From Metabacillus kandeliae (GTDB lineage Bacteria > Bacillota > Bacilli > Bacillales > Bacillaceae), in NCBI RefSeq assembly GCF_021166585.1, contig NZ_JAJOZE010000016.1:1-64000 (forward strand): a stretch of 64,000 nt of DNA. Direction: 5' to 3'. The position numbers were made by a program, and so were the translations under genes. This document shows positions 1-7,466 of the stretch, one piece after another. Each line of letters opens with the position of its first letter. Position 1 is the first letter of the stretch. Under the pieces are notes generated by a model. It did no database searches and was not told the DNA's origin. It saw only the letters and a list, made by a program, of their open reading frames with translations.

Positions 1-283
1 TTTTTATCGGCGGATGGATACATTATATCGGCGGATCAGCCCGGTATATCGGCGAAATGCCAAATATATCGGCGACCTGGCATTTGTTTGATTGCATTCG
101 CCTTTTACTAAGCAGATTCACTAAATTTTTCAGCCCTCAGCACGGCTTTTCATTCAATAAGATCTTCTTATCGGCGGATGCAGCGCGTATATCGGCGGTT
201 CCTCCACTGATATAAGCGACTTTTCCTTTATATCGGCGGATGGATACATTATATCGGCGAAATGCCGTATATATCGGCGACCT
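1..283. repeat. Tandem array of ATCGGCG units, period 20-21 bp
   Basis: The core ATCGGCG recurs at 6, 27, 48, 68, 170, 191, 232, 253 and 273, with a degenerate unit near 212, usually preceded by TAT. Spacing is 20 or 21 bp, about two helical turns. The order of units around 6-80 is partly repeated at 232-283, so the array seems to have grown by block duplication. It lies beyond the treR terminator and may extend left of the window. No coding sequence is convincing here. Confidence 0.85.
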
Positions 284-286
284 ATA

Positions 287-320
287 AAAACCGGCCTTTT
301 ATTAACAAAGGGCCGGTTTT
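287..320. terminator. Bidirectional rho-independent terminator
   Basis: A 10-bp perfect stem (AAAACCGGCC/GGCCGGTTTT) flanks a 14-nt loop, with A and T runs on either side. It could stop a transcript entering from the left edge, or back up the treR terminator. Confidence 0.7.
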
Positions 321-388
321 CTGGTCCTCAGCCCTTCAATAAGAGCCGTCCCAACATCCTCAACTCCAAATTGCAAGTTTCAAAGCAC

Positions 389-418
389 AAAAAAACCGAA
401 CCCAAAAACAGGTTCGGT
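389..418 (-). terminator. treR terminator
   Basis: The stem ACCGAACC/GGTTCGGT is followed on the minus strand by a run of seven T. It lies just past the treR stop codon and ends the tre operon. Confidence 0.85.
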
Positions 419-426
419 CCCCCGCC

Positions 427-1146
427 TTATACATGCGCTCTTCTGGCAAAATCCACGAAACGGAATTTATCGAGACGGTGCCTTGATTCGGTGTATTGAA
501 ACAGGCTTGTGTCGTCAAGGAAGATGTAGTTGCGGACAACAACGATGTGCTGGAAGCCGTTGATGTCCAGGTATTCATTATCTTCTTCCGTGCATTCCTC
601 AACGACGATTTCTTTTCTTGCATAGCTGATGTTCAGCTGCAGTTCGTTTTCGATGTATTCAAAGATGCTGTTTTCGCAGATTGTTTTGGATAGGAATGGT
701 ACGTATTTTTTGTTCAGATAATCTTTGTCCAGGATGATCCGTTCGCCTTCAATTTCCCTGGCCCGGACTACCTTCCAAATCTCATCTGATGGTTCTGCCT
801 TCATTTTTTCAAGAAGCATGCCATCGGGCTTCATCAGTCCGAATTGATAGACGATGGTTTTGGACGGGTTTCTCATTGCGCCTGACAGTTCTTTGAAGCT
901 GATGAGTCCAGATACAGGGAAGTTAAGTTTTTGGGTTTCAAGAACAATGGATCCCTTCCCTTTCACCTTTTGAATCAGGCCGTTTTGCGACAGGAGATTG
1001 AGGGCTTTGCGGACCGTTTCTCTCGATGTTTCAAAGCGTTCGGCAAGGTCGTGCTCAGAGGGAAGCGTTTCTCTTGGAGCAATGCTCCCCTCTTTTATTT
1101 CCGCTGCAATTTTTTCATAAACAGATAAATATTTTTTTGTTGTCAT
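427..1146 (-). CDS. treR: GntR-family trehalose operon repressor TreR
   Basis: Transcriptional repressor of trehalose uptake and hydrolysis; the TreR family responds to trehalose-6-phosphate. The N-terminal 70 residues form a GntR winged helix-turn-helix (the stretch LPSEHDLAERFETSRETVRKA is typical). The rest is a UTRA ligand-binding domain, seen in SIFEYIENEL and the C-terminal VVVRNYIFLDD-type strands. The length of 239 aa fits the family. The ATG at 1146 is preferred to upstream GTG/ATG codons because AGCAGGTGAT sits at a suitable distance. It is the last gene of treP-treA-treR, 26 bases after treA, and two operators for it are visible upstream of treP. Confidence 0.93.
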   Translation of the reverse strand: MTTKKYLSVYEKIAAEIKEGSIAPRETLPSEHDLAERFETSRETVRKALNLLSQNGLIQKVKGKGSIVLETQKLNFPVSGLISFKELSGAMRNPSKTIVYQFGLMKPDGMLLEKMKAEPSDEIWKVVRAREIEGERIILDKDYLNKKYVPFLSKTICENSIFEYIENELQLNISYARKEIVVEECTEEDNEYLDINGFQHIVVVRNYIFLDDTSLFQYTESRHRLDKFRFVDFARRAHV

Positions 1147-1172
1147 GTTCATCACCTGCTAAGATTGTAGCA

Positions 1173-2855
1173 TTATTTTTCAAGGTGATAAACGATCGAT
1201 TCATAGGGACGAAGCTTGATTTCATTGGCCAATTCCTGAGAATCGCTGTAGTTTGACAGCAGTATTCCAGATTGATGCCCTTCAACTGCAGCCTCATATG
1301 GAACTTGGAACACCGTTTCATTGCCATAAAAGTTGCTGATTACAAGAAGTTTTTCATATTGTCCCTGTCTTGTATAAGCGAACACTTCCGGATGTTCTCC
1401 GGCAAGAAGCTGGTAGCTGCCTGTTGTGACAAGATCCAGTTCTTTTCTAATAGAAATCAGTTTTTTGTAATGATAAAAAATAGATTCCTGATCCTGAAGA
1501 GCGGCCTCAGCGTTAATAGTTGGATAGTTTGCTGCAGCTAAAATCCATGGCGTTCCTTTCGTAAACCCTGCATTCTCTGTGCTGTCCCACTGGACAGGTG
1601 TTCTAGAATTATCGCGGGAGCGGTTTTTCAGGATTTCCAGGATCTCTTCCTCGCTTTTCCCTGCCTGCAGGAGAATCTTGTGCATATTCAGAGACTCGAC
1701 ATCCCGGTAATCCTGAATGCGGTCGAATTTGGGATTCGTCATGCCAAATTCCTCGCCCTGGTAAATATAAGGCGTTCCCTGCATCATGTGAATCACTGTG
1801 GCAAGCATTTTCGCTGATTGTTTATGATATTTTCCGTCATCACCGTAACGCGAAACAATTCTTGGCTGATCATGGTTGCACCAGAACAAGGCATTCCAGC
1901 CGCCGCCTTTATTCATTTCTTTTTGCCACACAGAAAGAATTTGCTTTAAAGCCAGAAAATCAAAGTCAGCCAGCGTCCACTTGTCCCCATTTGGATAGTC
2001 AACCTTCAGGTGATGAAAATTGAACGTCATGCTCAGCTCGTTCCGATCAGGGTTTGAGTATTTAATGCAGTTGTCAATTGTTGTGGAAGACATCTCTCCA
2101 ACAGTCATCGCATCATACTTCGCGAAAACCTCTTTGTTCATTTCCTGCAGGTATTCATGAACCCTCGGACCGTCTGTATAAAATTTTCTTCCGTCGCCAG
2201 GCGCAATGGACCCGTCATCATCAGGGAAATCCTGATCTTTTGAAATTAAATTGATTACATCAAGGCGAAAGCCGTCCACCCCTTTTTTAAACCAGTAGTG
2301 CATCATCTCATACACGCTGTTTCGGACAGATTCGTTTTCCCAATTCAAGTCTGCCTGTGTCACGTCAAACAGATGAAGATAATATTCGCCTGTTTTTTCA
2401 TCAAGCTTCCAGGCGCTGCCTCCGAATTTCGAGATCCAGTTGGACGGCTCTCCGTTAGCGCCAGGCTCTTTCCAGATGTAATAATCCCTGTACGGATTGT
2501 CTTTGGAAGATGCGGATTCTTTGAACCACTTATGCTCTGTTGATGTATGGTTGACAACAAGGTCCATGATCAGCTTCAACCCTCGCTTATGAGCTTCATC
2601 AAGCAGCCGGTCAAAATCCTCCATTGTTCCATAAGGCTCATAAATGCTGTAATAGTCACAGATATCATAGCCGTTATCCTTTTGCGGAGAATCATAAATC
2701 GGAGTCAGCCAAATGACATCAATCCCAAGCTCTTTAATATAATCGAGCTTTTCAATGATCCCCTGAATGTCCCCGGTCCCGTTACCAGTTGTATCATTGA
2801 AGCTTTTCGGGTAAATCTGATAAACTGCAGATTTTTTCCACCATTGCGTTTCCAT
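1173..2855 (-). CDS. treA: Trehalose-6-phosphate hydrolase
   Basis: Cytoplasmic GH13 enzyme that splits trehalose-6-phosphate into glucose and glucose-6-phosphate. The 560 residues show the alpha-amylase (beta/alpha)8 regions in order: DLVVNHTS near residue 98, GFRLDVINL with the nucleophile D199, VGEMSS with the acid/base E near 254, and CNHDQPR near 325. The length matches TreA/TreC. An oligo-1,6-glucosidase would look similar, but the position between treP and treR settles the role. The start has the RBS-like GGTGGTGC upstream. Confidence 0.94.
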   Translation of the reverse strand: METQWWKKSAVYQIYPKSFNDTTGNGTGDIQGIIEKLDYIKELGIDVIWLTPIYDSPQKDNGYDICDYYSIYEPYGTMEDFDRLLDEAHKRGLKLIMDLVVNHTSTEHKWFKESASSKDNPYRDYYIWKEPGANGEPSNWISKFGGSAWKLDEKTGEYYLHLFDVTQADLNWENESVRNSVYEMMHYWFKKGVDGFRLDVINLISKDQDFPDDDGSIAPGDGRKFYTDGPRVHEYLQEMNKEVFAKYDAMTVGEMSSTTIDNCIKYSNPDRNELSMTFNFHHLKVDYPNGDKWTLADFDFLALKQILSVWQKEMNKGGGWNALFWCNHDQPRIVSRYGDDGKYHKQSAKMLATVIHMMQGTPYIYQGEEFGMTNPKFDRIQDYRDVESLNMHKILLQAGKSEEEILEILKNRSRDNSRTPVQWDSTENAGFTKGTPWILAAANYPTINAEAALQDQESIFYHYKKLISIRKELDLVTTGSYQLLAGEHPEVFAYTRQGQYEKLLVISNFYGNETVFQVPYEAAVEGHQSGILLSNYSDSQELANEIKLRPYESIVYHLEK

Positions 2856-2886
2856 ATGAGCACCACCATTAAAGTATTAGAAGAAC

Positions 2887-2916
2887 AGCAAAGGGGACAA
2901 TCACTTGTCCCTTTTG
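2887..2916 (-). other. Intercistronic hairpin between treP and treA
   Basis: A stem of about 12 bp (GCAAAGGGGACAA pairing with TTGTCCCTTTTGC, loop TCAC) lies in the 69-base gap between treP and treA. No T-run follows it in the direction of transcription, so it looks more like an mRNA processing or stability element than a full terminator. This is an inference from structure only. Confidence 0.6.
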
Positions 2917-2924
2917 CATTGCTA

Positions 2925-4325
2925 TTAAACCGTTTTTTCGCGTCTTGTTTTCGCCAGTATATACGTTAACACAAATGGCACAACGAGTACGATGGCCATT
3001 CCCATGAAGAAAGCAGGCCAGTAATGGCTGTCTATGGACAGGAAGCCAGGAATTCCGCCGACACCGATAGAGAATGCTTTAACGCCCTGAACGCTGATGA
3101 CAAGACCTGCAATCGCAGAACTGATAATCGCCGCGATGAATGGGAAGCGGTAACGCAGATTCACACCGAACATCGCCGGCTCTGTCACGCCAAGGTAGGC
3201 AGAAATAGCTGATGTTAAAGCAAGGCCTTTTTGTTTTTCATCCTTCGCCACAAGCATCATTGCAAGGCTGGCAGAGCCCTGTGCAATGTTTGAAAGAGCA
3301 AGCATCGGCCAGAGGAAGGTGCCGCCTTTTGCCGCAAGCTGCAGGTCAACCGCAAGGAACGTATGGTGCATTCCTGTAATAACAAGAACGCCGTAAAGTC
3401 CTCCATAAATTAAGCCGCCAAGAGCTGCAAAGTGAGTGAACAGCCAGATCACACCGCCTGTCAGGACGTTGCTGATCGCAAATGTAATAGGTCCAATGAC
3501 GATAAAGGCTGCAAATCCTGTTATAAGAAGAGTTACCGGCGGCACGATCAGCATTTGGATCGCATCCGGGATTCTCTTTGTTAAAAATACTTCAATTTTA
3601 GCAAGCAAATAGGAAGCAGCAAGGATCGGCAATACCTGTCCCTGGTAGCCTACTTTTTGTACAGTCAATCCAAAAATGTTCCATGTATCAGGCTTCGTTT
3701 TCCCGATATCCCATGCACTGAGCAATTCCGGGTGAACCAGCATCAATCCAAGAACAATCCCAAGCAGCGGGCTTCCGCCAAACCGCTTGACCGCTGACCA
3801 GCCGATTAAGCCGGGCAGGAAGGTAAAGGCTGTATTCGCGATAAGGTTAATAATTCCGGATAGGTCAGCCCATTGAGGATAAACCTCAATCAGCGGCTTT
3901 GCAAAAAAGATTCCCGGCCCTGTTAAAAGGTTGTTAATCCCCATCAAGAGACCGGCTGTTACGATAGCCGGCAGGATTGGAATAAAAATATCCGCAAGCA
4001 TTTTGATCGCTTTTTGCAATGGATTCAAATGCGCTTCAGACGCCTTTTTCACGTCCTCTTTTGAAGCCTCGCCAATTCCTGTTTCAGCTGCCATTTCATT
4101 GTAAACCTTGTTGACTGTTCCCTGGCCGATTACAACCTGGAACTGGCCGTTAGTTGAAAAGGATCCTTTCACAAGGTCAATGTTCTCCAGTTTTTCTTTA
4201 TCGACTTTTCCTTCATCTATAAGTGCAAAGCGAAGCCGTGTTACACAGTGTGTGGCAGCAGAAACATTTTCTTTGCCGCCGATCGCCTCGACTATTTCGC
4301 GCGCTGCATCTCTATATTGGCTCAC
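2925..4325 (-). CDS. treP: PTS trehalose-specific EIIBC component
   Basis: Membrane permease that imports trehalose and phosphorylates it to trehalose-6-phosphate. The N-terminal EIIB domain carries the phosphocysteine C27 in AATHCVTRLRFAL. A linker leads to an EIIC domain of about ten membrane segments with the conserved GITEPA-like motif (GVTEPAMFGVNLRY). There is no EIIA domain in its 466 residues, so phosphate must come from a separate glucose-type EIIA, as in B. subtilis. It is the first gene of the tre operon and is preceded by TreR operators and cre-like sequences. Confidence 0.94.
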   Translation of the reverse strand: MSQYRDAAREIVEAIGGKENVSAATHCVTRLRFALIDEGKVDKEKLENIDLVKGSFSTNGQFQVVIGQGTVNKVYNEMAAETGIGEASKEDVKKASEAHLNPLQKAIKMLADIFIPILPAIVTAGLLMGINNLLTGPGIFFAKPLIEVYPQWADLSGIINLIANTAFTFLPGLIGWSAVKRFGGSPLLGIVLGLMLVHPELLSAWDIGKTKPDTWNIFGLTVQKVGYQGQVLPILAASYLLAKIEVFLTKRIPDAIQMLIVPPVTLLITGFAAFIVIGPITFAISNVLTGGVIWLFTHFAALGGLIYGGLYGVLVITGMHHTFLAVDLQLAAKGGTFLWPMLALSNIAQGSASLAMMLVAKDEKQKGLALTSAISAYLGVTEPAMFGVNLRYRFPFIAAIISSAIAGLVISVQGVKAFSIGVGGIPGFLSIDSHYWPAFFMGMAIVLVVPFVLTYILAKTRREKTV

Positions 4326-4390
4326 AATTCTTCCCTCCTGATATCGTTTTCATCTAGCTGTAGCATTAATGAATCAGAAACGCTTTATGC

Positions 4391-4406
4391 CTAAACCGCT
4401 TTCAAA
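4391..4406 (-). promoter_or_regulatory. cre-like site downstream of the tre promoter
   Basis: On the minus strand it reads TTTGAAAGCGGTTTAG, close to the CcpA consensus (WTGNAANCGNWNNCW) except at the last positions. It lies between the tre promoter and treP, where CcpA could block elongation. Confidence 0.5.
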
Positions 4407-4411
4407 AATAA

Positions 4412-4459
4412 ACTTGTCTATACATGTATGGTTATTATAGTACACATGTCTATACAAGT
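4412..4459 (-). promoter_or_regulatory. Tre promoter with two TreR-type operators
   Basis: Two near-identical elements in opposite orientation, ACTTGTCTATACATGT (4412-4427) and ACATGTCTATACAAGT (4444-4459), are offset by 32 bp. They flank a minus-strand TATAAT at 4439-4434. The shape and position fit the paired GntR-type TreR operators of Bacillus tre operons. Confidence 0.75.
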
Positions 4460-4519
4460 TTGCAAGCGTTTTTATATAAAAATTTAGAGGGTGATTTTGG
4501 GAAGCCGCTTATAACATTC

Positions 4520-4660
4520 AAATTCTGCAAGGAATCTTTTCAAGCTGCATATAAGCAGCTGAACCTGCAAATAAAATTTCAAAACCCGCATGTAAATTTC
4601 CAAAACCTGCATATAAAATTCGAAAAGCTGCAAATAAAAACCCGAAACCCGCATATAAAA
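4520..4660. repeat. Array of CTGCATATAAAA-type units, period 20-21 bp
   Basis: Seven cores CTGCA or CCGCA start at 4525, 4545, 4565, 4586, 4607, 4628 and 4649, each followed by ATATAA-like sequence. Read on the minus strand the unit is TTTTATATGCAGGTT, the same as the large array at 21.9-22.3 kb. It sits directly upstream of the tre promoter. Open frames crossing it are repeat artefacts. Confidence 0.85.
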
Positions 4661-4774
4661 GGGGTATTTCCCCTGCGTGGACAGCACTTTTTTCTCTCTT
4701 CTCTTTAAAAAGAACCAATAATGGAAAAAAATGATTATTTATTGTAAATTCGCCAAGTTTTAAGCGCAATTCAA

Positions 4775-4803
4775 CAAAAAAACAGCCCCTTTTCAGAGAC
4801 TGC
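4775..4803 (-). terminator. Terminator of the DUF429 gene
   Basis: On the minus strand a CAGTC/GGCTG stem (one G-T pair) with a loop of about ten bases runs into seven T. It starts just past the stop codon at 4805. Confidence 0.6.
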
Positions 4804-4804
4804 A

Positions 4805-5446
4805 TCAGCAGCAAAAATCATATGGATGATGCGGAAGGCTTTTCGGAATGAACAGCAAAGGGGTTTCCTTCACCAGATTCCAGCCGGCAAGCGCTGCTCC
4901 GCAGGCATCAATAGCATGGCTTGAAACTTCATCCCGCCACGGAATATTCATAAGCTTTTCCCGCTGCAGCCAGTTTAAAAGAAAGCGGGCTGCCTGCTCG
5001 TCTTTTTTATAAGATAGCCCGTACTTTTTATCATCAGGCTGAAGCCTTGCATACATAGCGGCTCCAGGATGAACCTCCACAATCTGTATCGGCAGGTTCA
5101 GCTGTTCAATCATTCTTGTGAGCGCAATGCCTCGCAGTGTAAGGTAAACCATTTTCGTCATGGTCGGCGCCATGATGGATCCGTGGTGCATTCCGATGCT
5201 GCTGATGAATTTCCGGAACTGTGCATCAGCAGATCTGTCCCCGCCGCCGTCCTGATAGGAGAGCGGCGCATCGATGGCAAGGACTGCTGGTTCCCTGATG
5301 CTGCTGATGATGTCGAGAAGATTCTTGTCCGATAACCCTTCCTCCAGCTGAAGGCACTCCAAATAATCATCTTTCATTTTAAAAAGGGCTGCCGCAGTAT
5401 CTTTGTGATTAGCTGGCCCTGATAAATCTACACCAATAATTATCAA
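4805..5446 (-). CDS. DUF429 family protein (predicted RNase H-like fold)
   Basis: The 213-residue protein begins MIIIGVDLSGP, the first strand and catalytic-type aspartate of the DUF429 family, which is predicted to have an RNase H-like fold. Further conserved acids are in VLAIDAPLSY, IVEVHPGA and the C-terminal SHAIDACGAALAGW. This DxxG...D...E...D spacing is typical. The function is not established. It is probably transcribed alone or with the DUF1992 gene 66 bases upstream; a parS-like 16-mer lies in that gap. Confidence 0.85.
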   Translation of the reverse strand: MIIIGVDLSGPANHKDTAAALFKMKDDYLECLQLEEGLSDKNLLDIISSIREPAVLAIDAPLSYQDGGGDRSADAQFRKFISSIGMHHGSIMAPTMTKMVYLTLRGIALTRMIEQLNLPIQIVEVHPGAAMYARLQPDDKKYGLSYKKDEQAARFLLNWLQREKLMNIPWRDEVSSHAIDACGAALAGWNLVKETPLLFIPKSLPHHPYDFCC

Positions 5447-5466
5447 GCCTGTTCTCTCCCAGCCTT

Positions 5467-5482
5467 TGTTTCACGGGAAACA
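5467..5482. promoter_or_regulatory. parS-like site (15 of 16 positions)
   Basis: TGTTTCACGGGAAACA differs at one central base from the ParB/Spo0J site TGTTTCACGTGAAACA. It lies between the DUF1992 and DUF429 genes. It may be a functional or decayed parS, or a chance hairpin. Confidence 0.5.
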
Positions 5483-5512
5483 TTTGTTTGACACTATTCC
5501 CCAGGAAATGAC

Positions 5513-5881
5513 CTATTTCAGCTTTTTATACACTTGCTCCTTATAAAAGGCAGAAGGGGAAGAATGAAAGGTATTCCGTTTTTGAAAAAGCTTTTCCAGC
5601 TGATGCTCTTTTTCAACCAGCTTCCTCTCCAGGTTATCCCTTTCCTCGCCTGTACATATTTTAAGCAAATCTCTTATGCTCATCATTTCTTTTTTCAATG
5701 CGGGCTCATCTGACTGCATGCCTGCATTTTTCATCATCCGGTAAGCCATGCGAAGATTTTCCGGAACGCTTTCCAGTTCATCCTGTGGAAGCGGCTTGCC
5801 GGCACCAGGCAAATTATCAAACTCGCCCTCTTTTATGGCCTTTCTAATTCGATCCTCTGAGACAATGTAGGAAAAATCCAT
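5513..5881 (-). CDS. DUF1992 (DnaJC28-conserved domain) protein
   Basis: A 122-residue soluble protein whose first 75 residues carry the DUF1992 signature: a SEDRIRKAIKEGEFDNLPGAGKPL-like stretch followed by PENLRMAYRMMKNAG. The second half is a charged helix, probably coiled coil. The same domain occurs in eukaryotic DNAJC28, but no J domain is present and the bacterial role is unknown. The ATG at 5881 was chosen because AAAGGAGG precedes it; the longer frame upstream has no RBS. Confidence 0.85.
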   Translation of the reverse strand: MDFSYIVSEDRIRKAIKEGEFDNLPGAGKPLPQDELESVPENLRMAYRMMKNAGMQSDEPALKKEMMSIRDLLKICTGEERDNLERKLVEKEHQLEKLFQKRNTFHSSPSAFYKEQVYKKLK

Positions 5882-5924
5882 CTGTCTGCCTCCTTTAATC
5901 AGCTTTCTTCCATTATAGCATGCT

Positions 5925-6776
5925 TCACTTCTCATTCCGTTTATTGGAAAGCTCCAGGATATAATCCGGATAATTTGAGATCATTCCATCCACGCCGATG
6001 CTTTGCAGGTAACTGACTGTTTCCCTGTCATTTGCTGTATAGGGAATGGTTTTCATACCAAGGCGGTGAATTTGCTTGACCAGCTGTTCATTCATCAGTC
6101 CTTTGTTCGGATTGACAAAGTCAGCATAGCGGGCGATTTCCTTCAGCTGCCAGCCTGGTATGCCGAGCGGCCTGAATTTAACCAATACACCTGTGGAAAC
6201 AGAAGGCATGATTTTATGAAAGTTTTTAACAGATCTCTTATCAAAGGATTGCACGATCACCGCATCCTTTGGCTGCCGGTCTAGGTGATATTTCTTCAGC
6301 ATATCCGCCGTTTCTTCTTCAATGCCTGGATAAACCGCCGGATTTTTCAGCTCAATCAAGAGGTTCACCTTGCCAGCATACCGATTCAGAAGCTCCTCAA
6401 AGGAAGGAATCTTTTCATTTGAAAATTCTTCGGAAAACCAGCTGCCTGCATCAAGCTCCTGCAGTTCTTTTAAACTCTTTCCTGAAACAGGGCCTCTCCC
6501 GTTCGTGGTTCGGTCTACAGAAGGATCATGGATGACAACCAGCTTCCCGTCTCTTGAGCGCTGGATATCGAACTCTATATAGCCTGCTTTCATTCTAATG
6601 GCTTTGTCAAATGAGGCAAAGGTATTTTCGGGTGCATAACCGGATGCTCCCCTGTGCGCAATCGTCAGCAGTTCCTTTTCCTCCCCTTGCGTATATTTGG
6701 AGCTCGTGCCCCTTGCCTCATTTATACCCCATAAAAAGACACTGGCTGCTAGAACCAAGAAAATATACCGGTACAA
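5925..6776 (-). CDS. Secreted glycerophosphodiester phosphodiesterase
   Basis: Hydrolyses glycerophosphodiesters to glycerol-3-phosphate and an alcohol. An N-terminal hydrophobic segment (residues 1-20, MYRYIFLVLAASVFLWG) serves as signal or anchor, so it acts outside the membrane. The GDPD domain shows TIAHRGASGYAPENT (catalytic His), EFDIQRSRDGKLVVIHDP (metal ligands and second His), and LLIELKNP. The length of 283 residues is usual. A TTG start at 6776 is used, with AAGGAGAGG at good spacing. The gene is convergent with nothing and precedes DUF1992 on the same strand. Confidence 0.9.
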   Translation of the reverse strand: MYRYIFLVLAASVFLWGINEARGTSSKYTQGEEKELLTIAHRGASGYAPENTFASFDKAIRMKAGYIEFDIQRSRDGKLVVIHDPSVDRTTNGRGPVSGKSLKELQELDAGSWFSEEFSNEKIPSFEELLNRYAGKVNLLIELKNPAVYPGIEEETADMLKKYHLDRQPKDAVIVQSFDKRSVKNFHKIMPSVSTGVLVKFRPLGIPGWQLKEIARYADFVNPNKGLMNEQLVKQIHRLGMKTIPYTANDRETVSYLQSIGVDGMISNYPDYILELSNKRNEK

Positions 6777-6984
6777 AACGAACCTCTCCTTGCTGTTTTT
6801 CTTTCATCATAGCCAGTGTATTTTAATTGAGGATAAATGGGACATGAAGATTTATTAAGAGTTTCCCCTGAAGCCTTTACAGTTTATGAATATGCTGGAC
6901 ACCCTATGCCTGTTCATCCGTATATTCAGCCTCCACGCCGCATAGAATGCAATACATTTGCTGCTTTTAAGGAGGAATCAGTGC

Positions 6985-7362
6985 ATGGACATGCTGGAGG
7001 AAATGGCTGCCCGTTTTTTTACGCTTTCAAAAGAGGCGAAAAAGGCTGAAGACGAGCTGAAGAAGCTGAAAAAAGAGTGGAATGATTACTTTGATTCTGA
7101 GGCAGGAGCCAATGAAAAAGGGGCCTTACAGGCAGGACCTTATCAAGTGCAGAGAATCATCCGGGTGACAGAATGCTATGAAGAAGAAAAAGCTGTGGCA
7201 AGACTTGAGGAAGAAAATTTAAGTGATTGCATTCTTACGATAAAGAAACCGGATAAAGAGAAAATAGAAGCAGCCGTCAAGCTCGGCCTTTTGGAAAAGG
7301 ATGCGCTGAATGAGTGCACTGTGAGGAAAATCAGCAAAGTAGTGACGGTGAAAGAAAAATGA
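6985..7362 (+). CDS. Hypothetical protein, N-terminal coiled coil
   Basis: No family was recognised. The 125 residues start with a charged helix (residues 1-35, rich in Lys/Glu heptads, KKAEDELKKLKKEW) followed by an alpha/beta part ending CTVRKISKVVTVKEK. The start at 6985 is supported by AAGGAGG ten bases upstream; an earlier in-frame ATG at 6958 has no RBS. A terminator overlaps the stop codon, so this is a monocistronic unit. Confidence 0.75.
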   Translation: MDMLEEMAARFFTLSKEAKKAEDELKKLKKEWNDYFDSEAGANEKGALQAGPYQVQRIIRVTECYEEEKAVARLEEENLSDCILTIKKPDKEKIEAAVKLGLLEKDALNECTVRKISKVVTVKEK

Positions 7363-7386
7363 CTCCTGGCTTCAGGAGTTTTTTTA
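7362..7386 (+). terminator. Terminator
   Basis: A seven-base perfect stem ACTCCTG/CAGGAGT with loop GCTT and a run of seven T begins at the stop codon of the upstream gene. Confidence 0.85.
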
Positions 7387-7466
7387 TTTCACAGGTTTTA
7401 ATCTGCCGTAATTCGGTTAAAGAAGGATTACTAGAATATTATTTCAGCATAGAAAGGAACTTTGCG

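Noticed and set aside
1-283. CRISPR array
   Set aside because: Units are 20-21 bp from start to start with no constant repeat plus unique spacer of normal length, and no cas genes are present. The same holds for the arrays at 4.5 and 22 kb.
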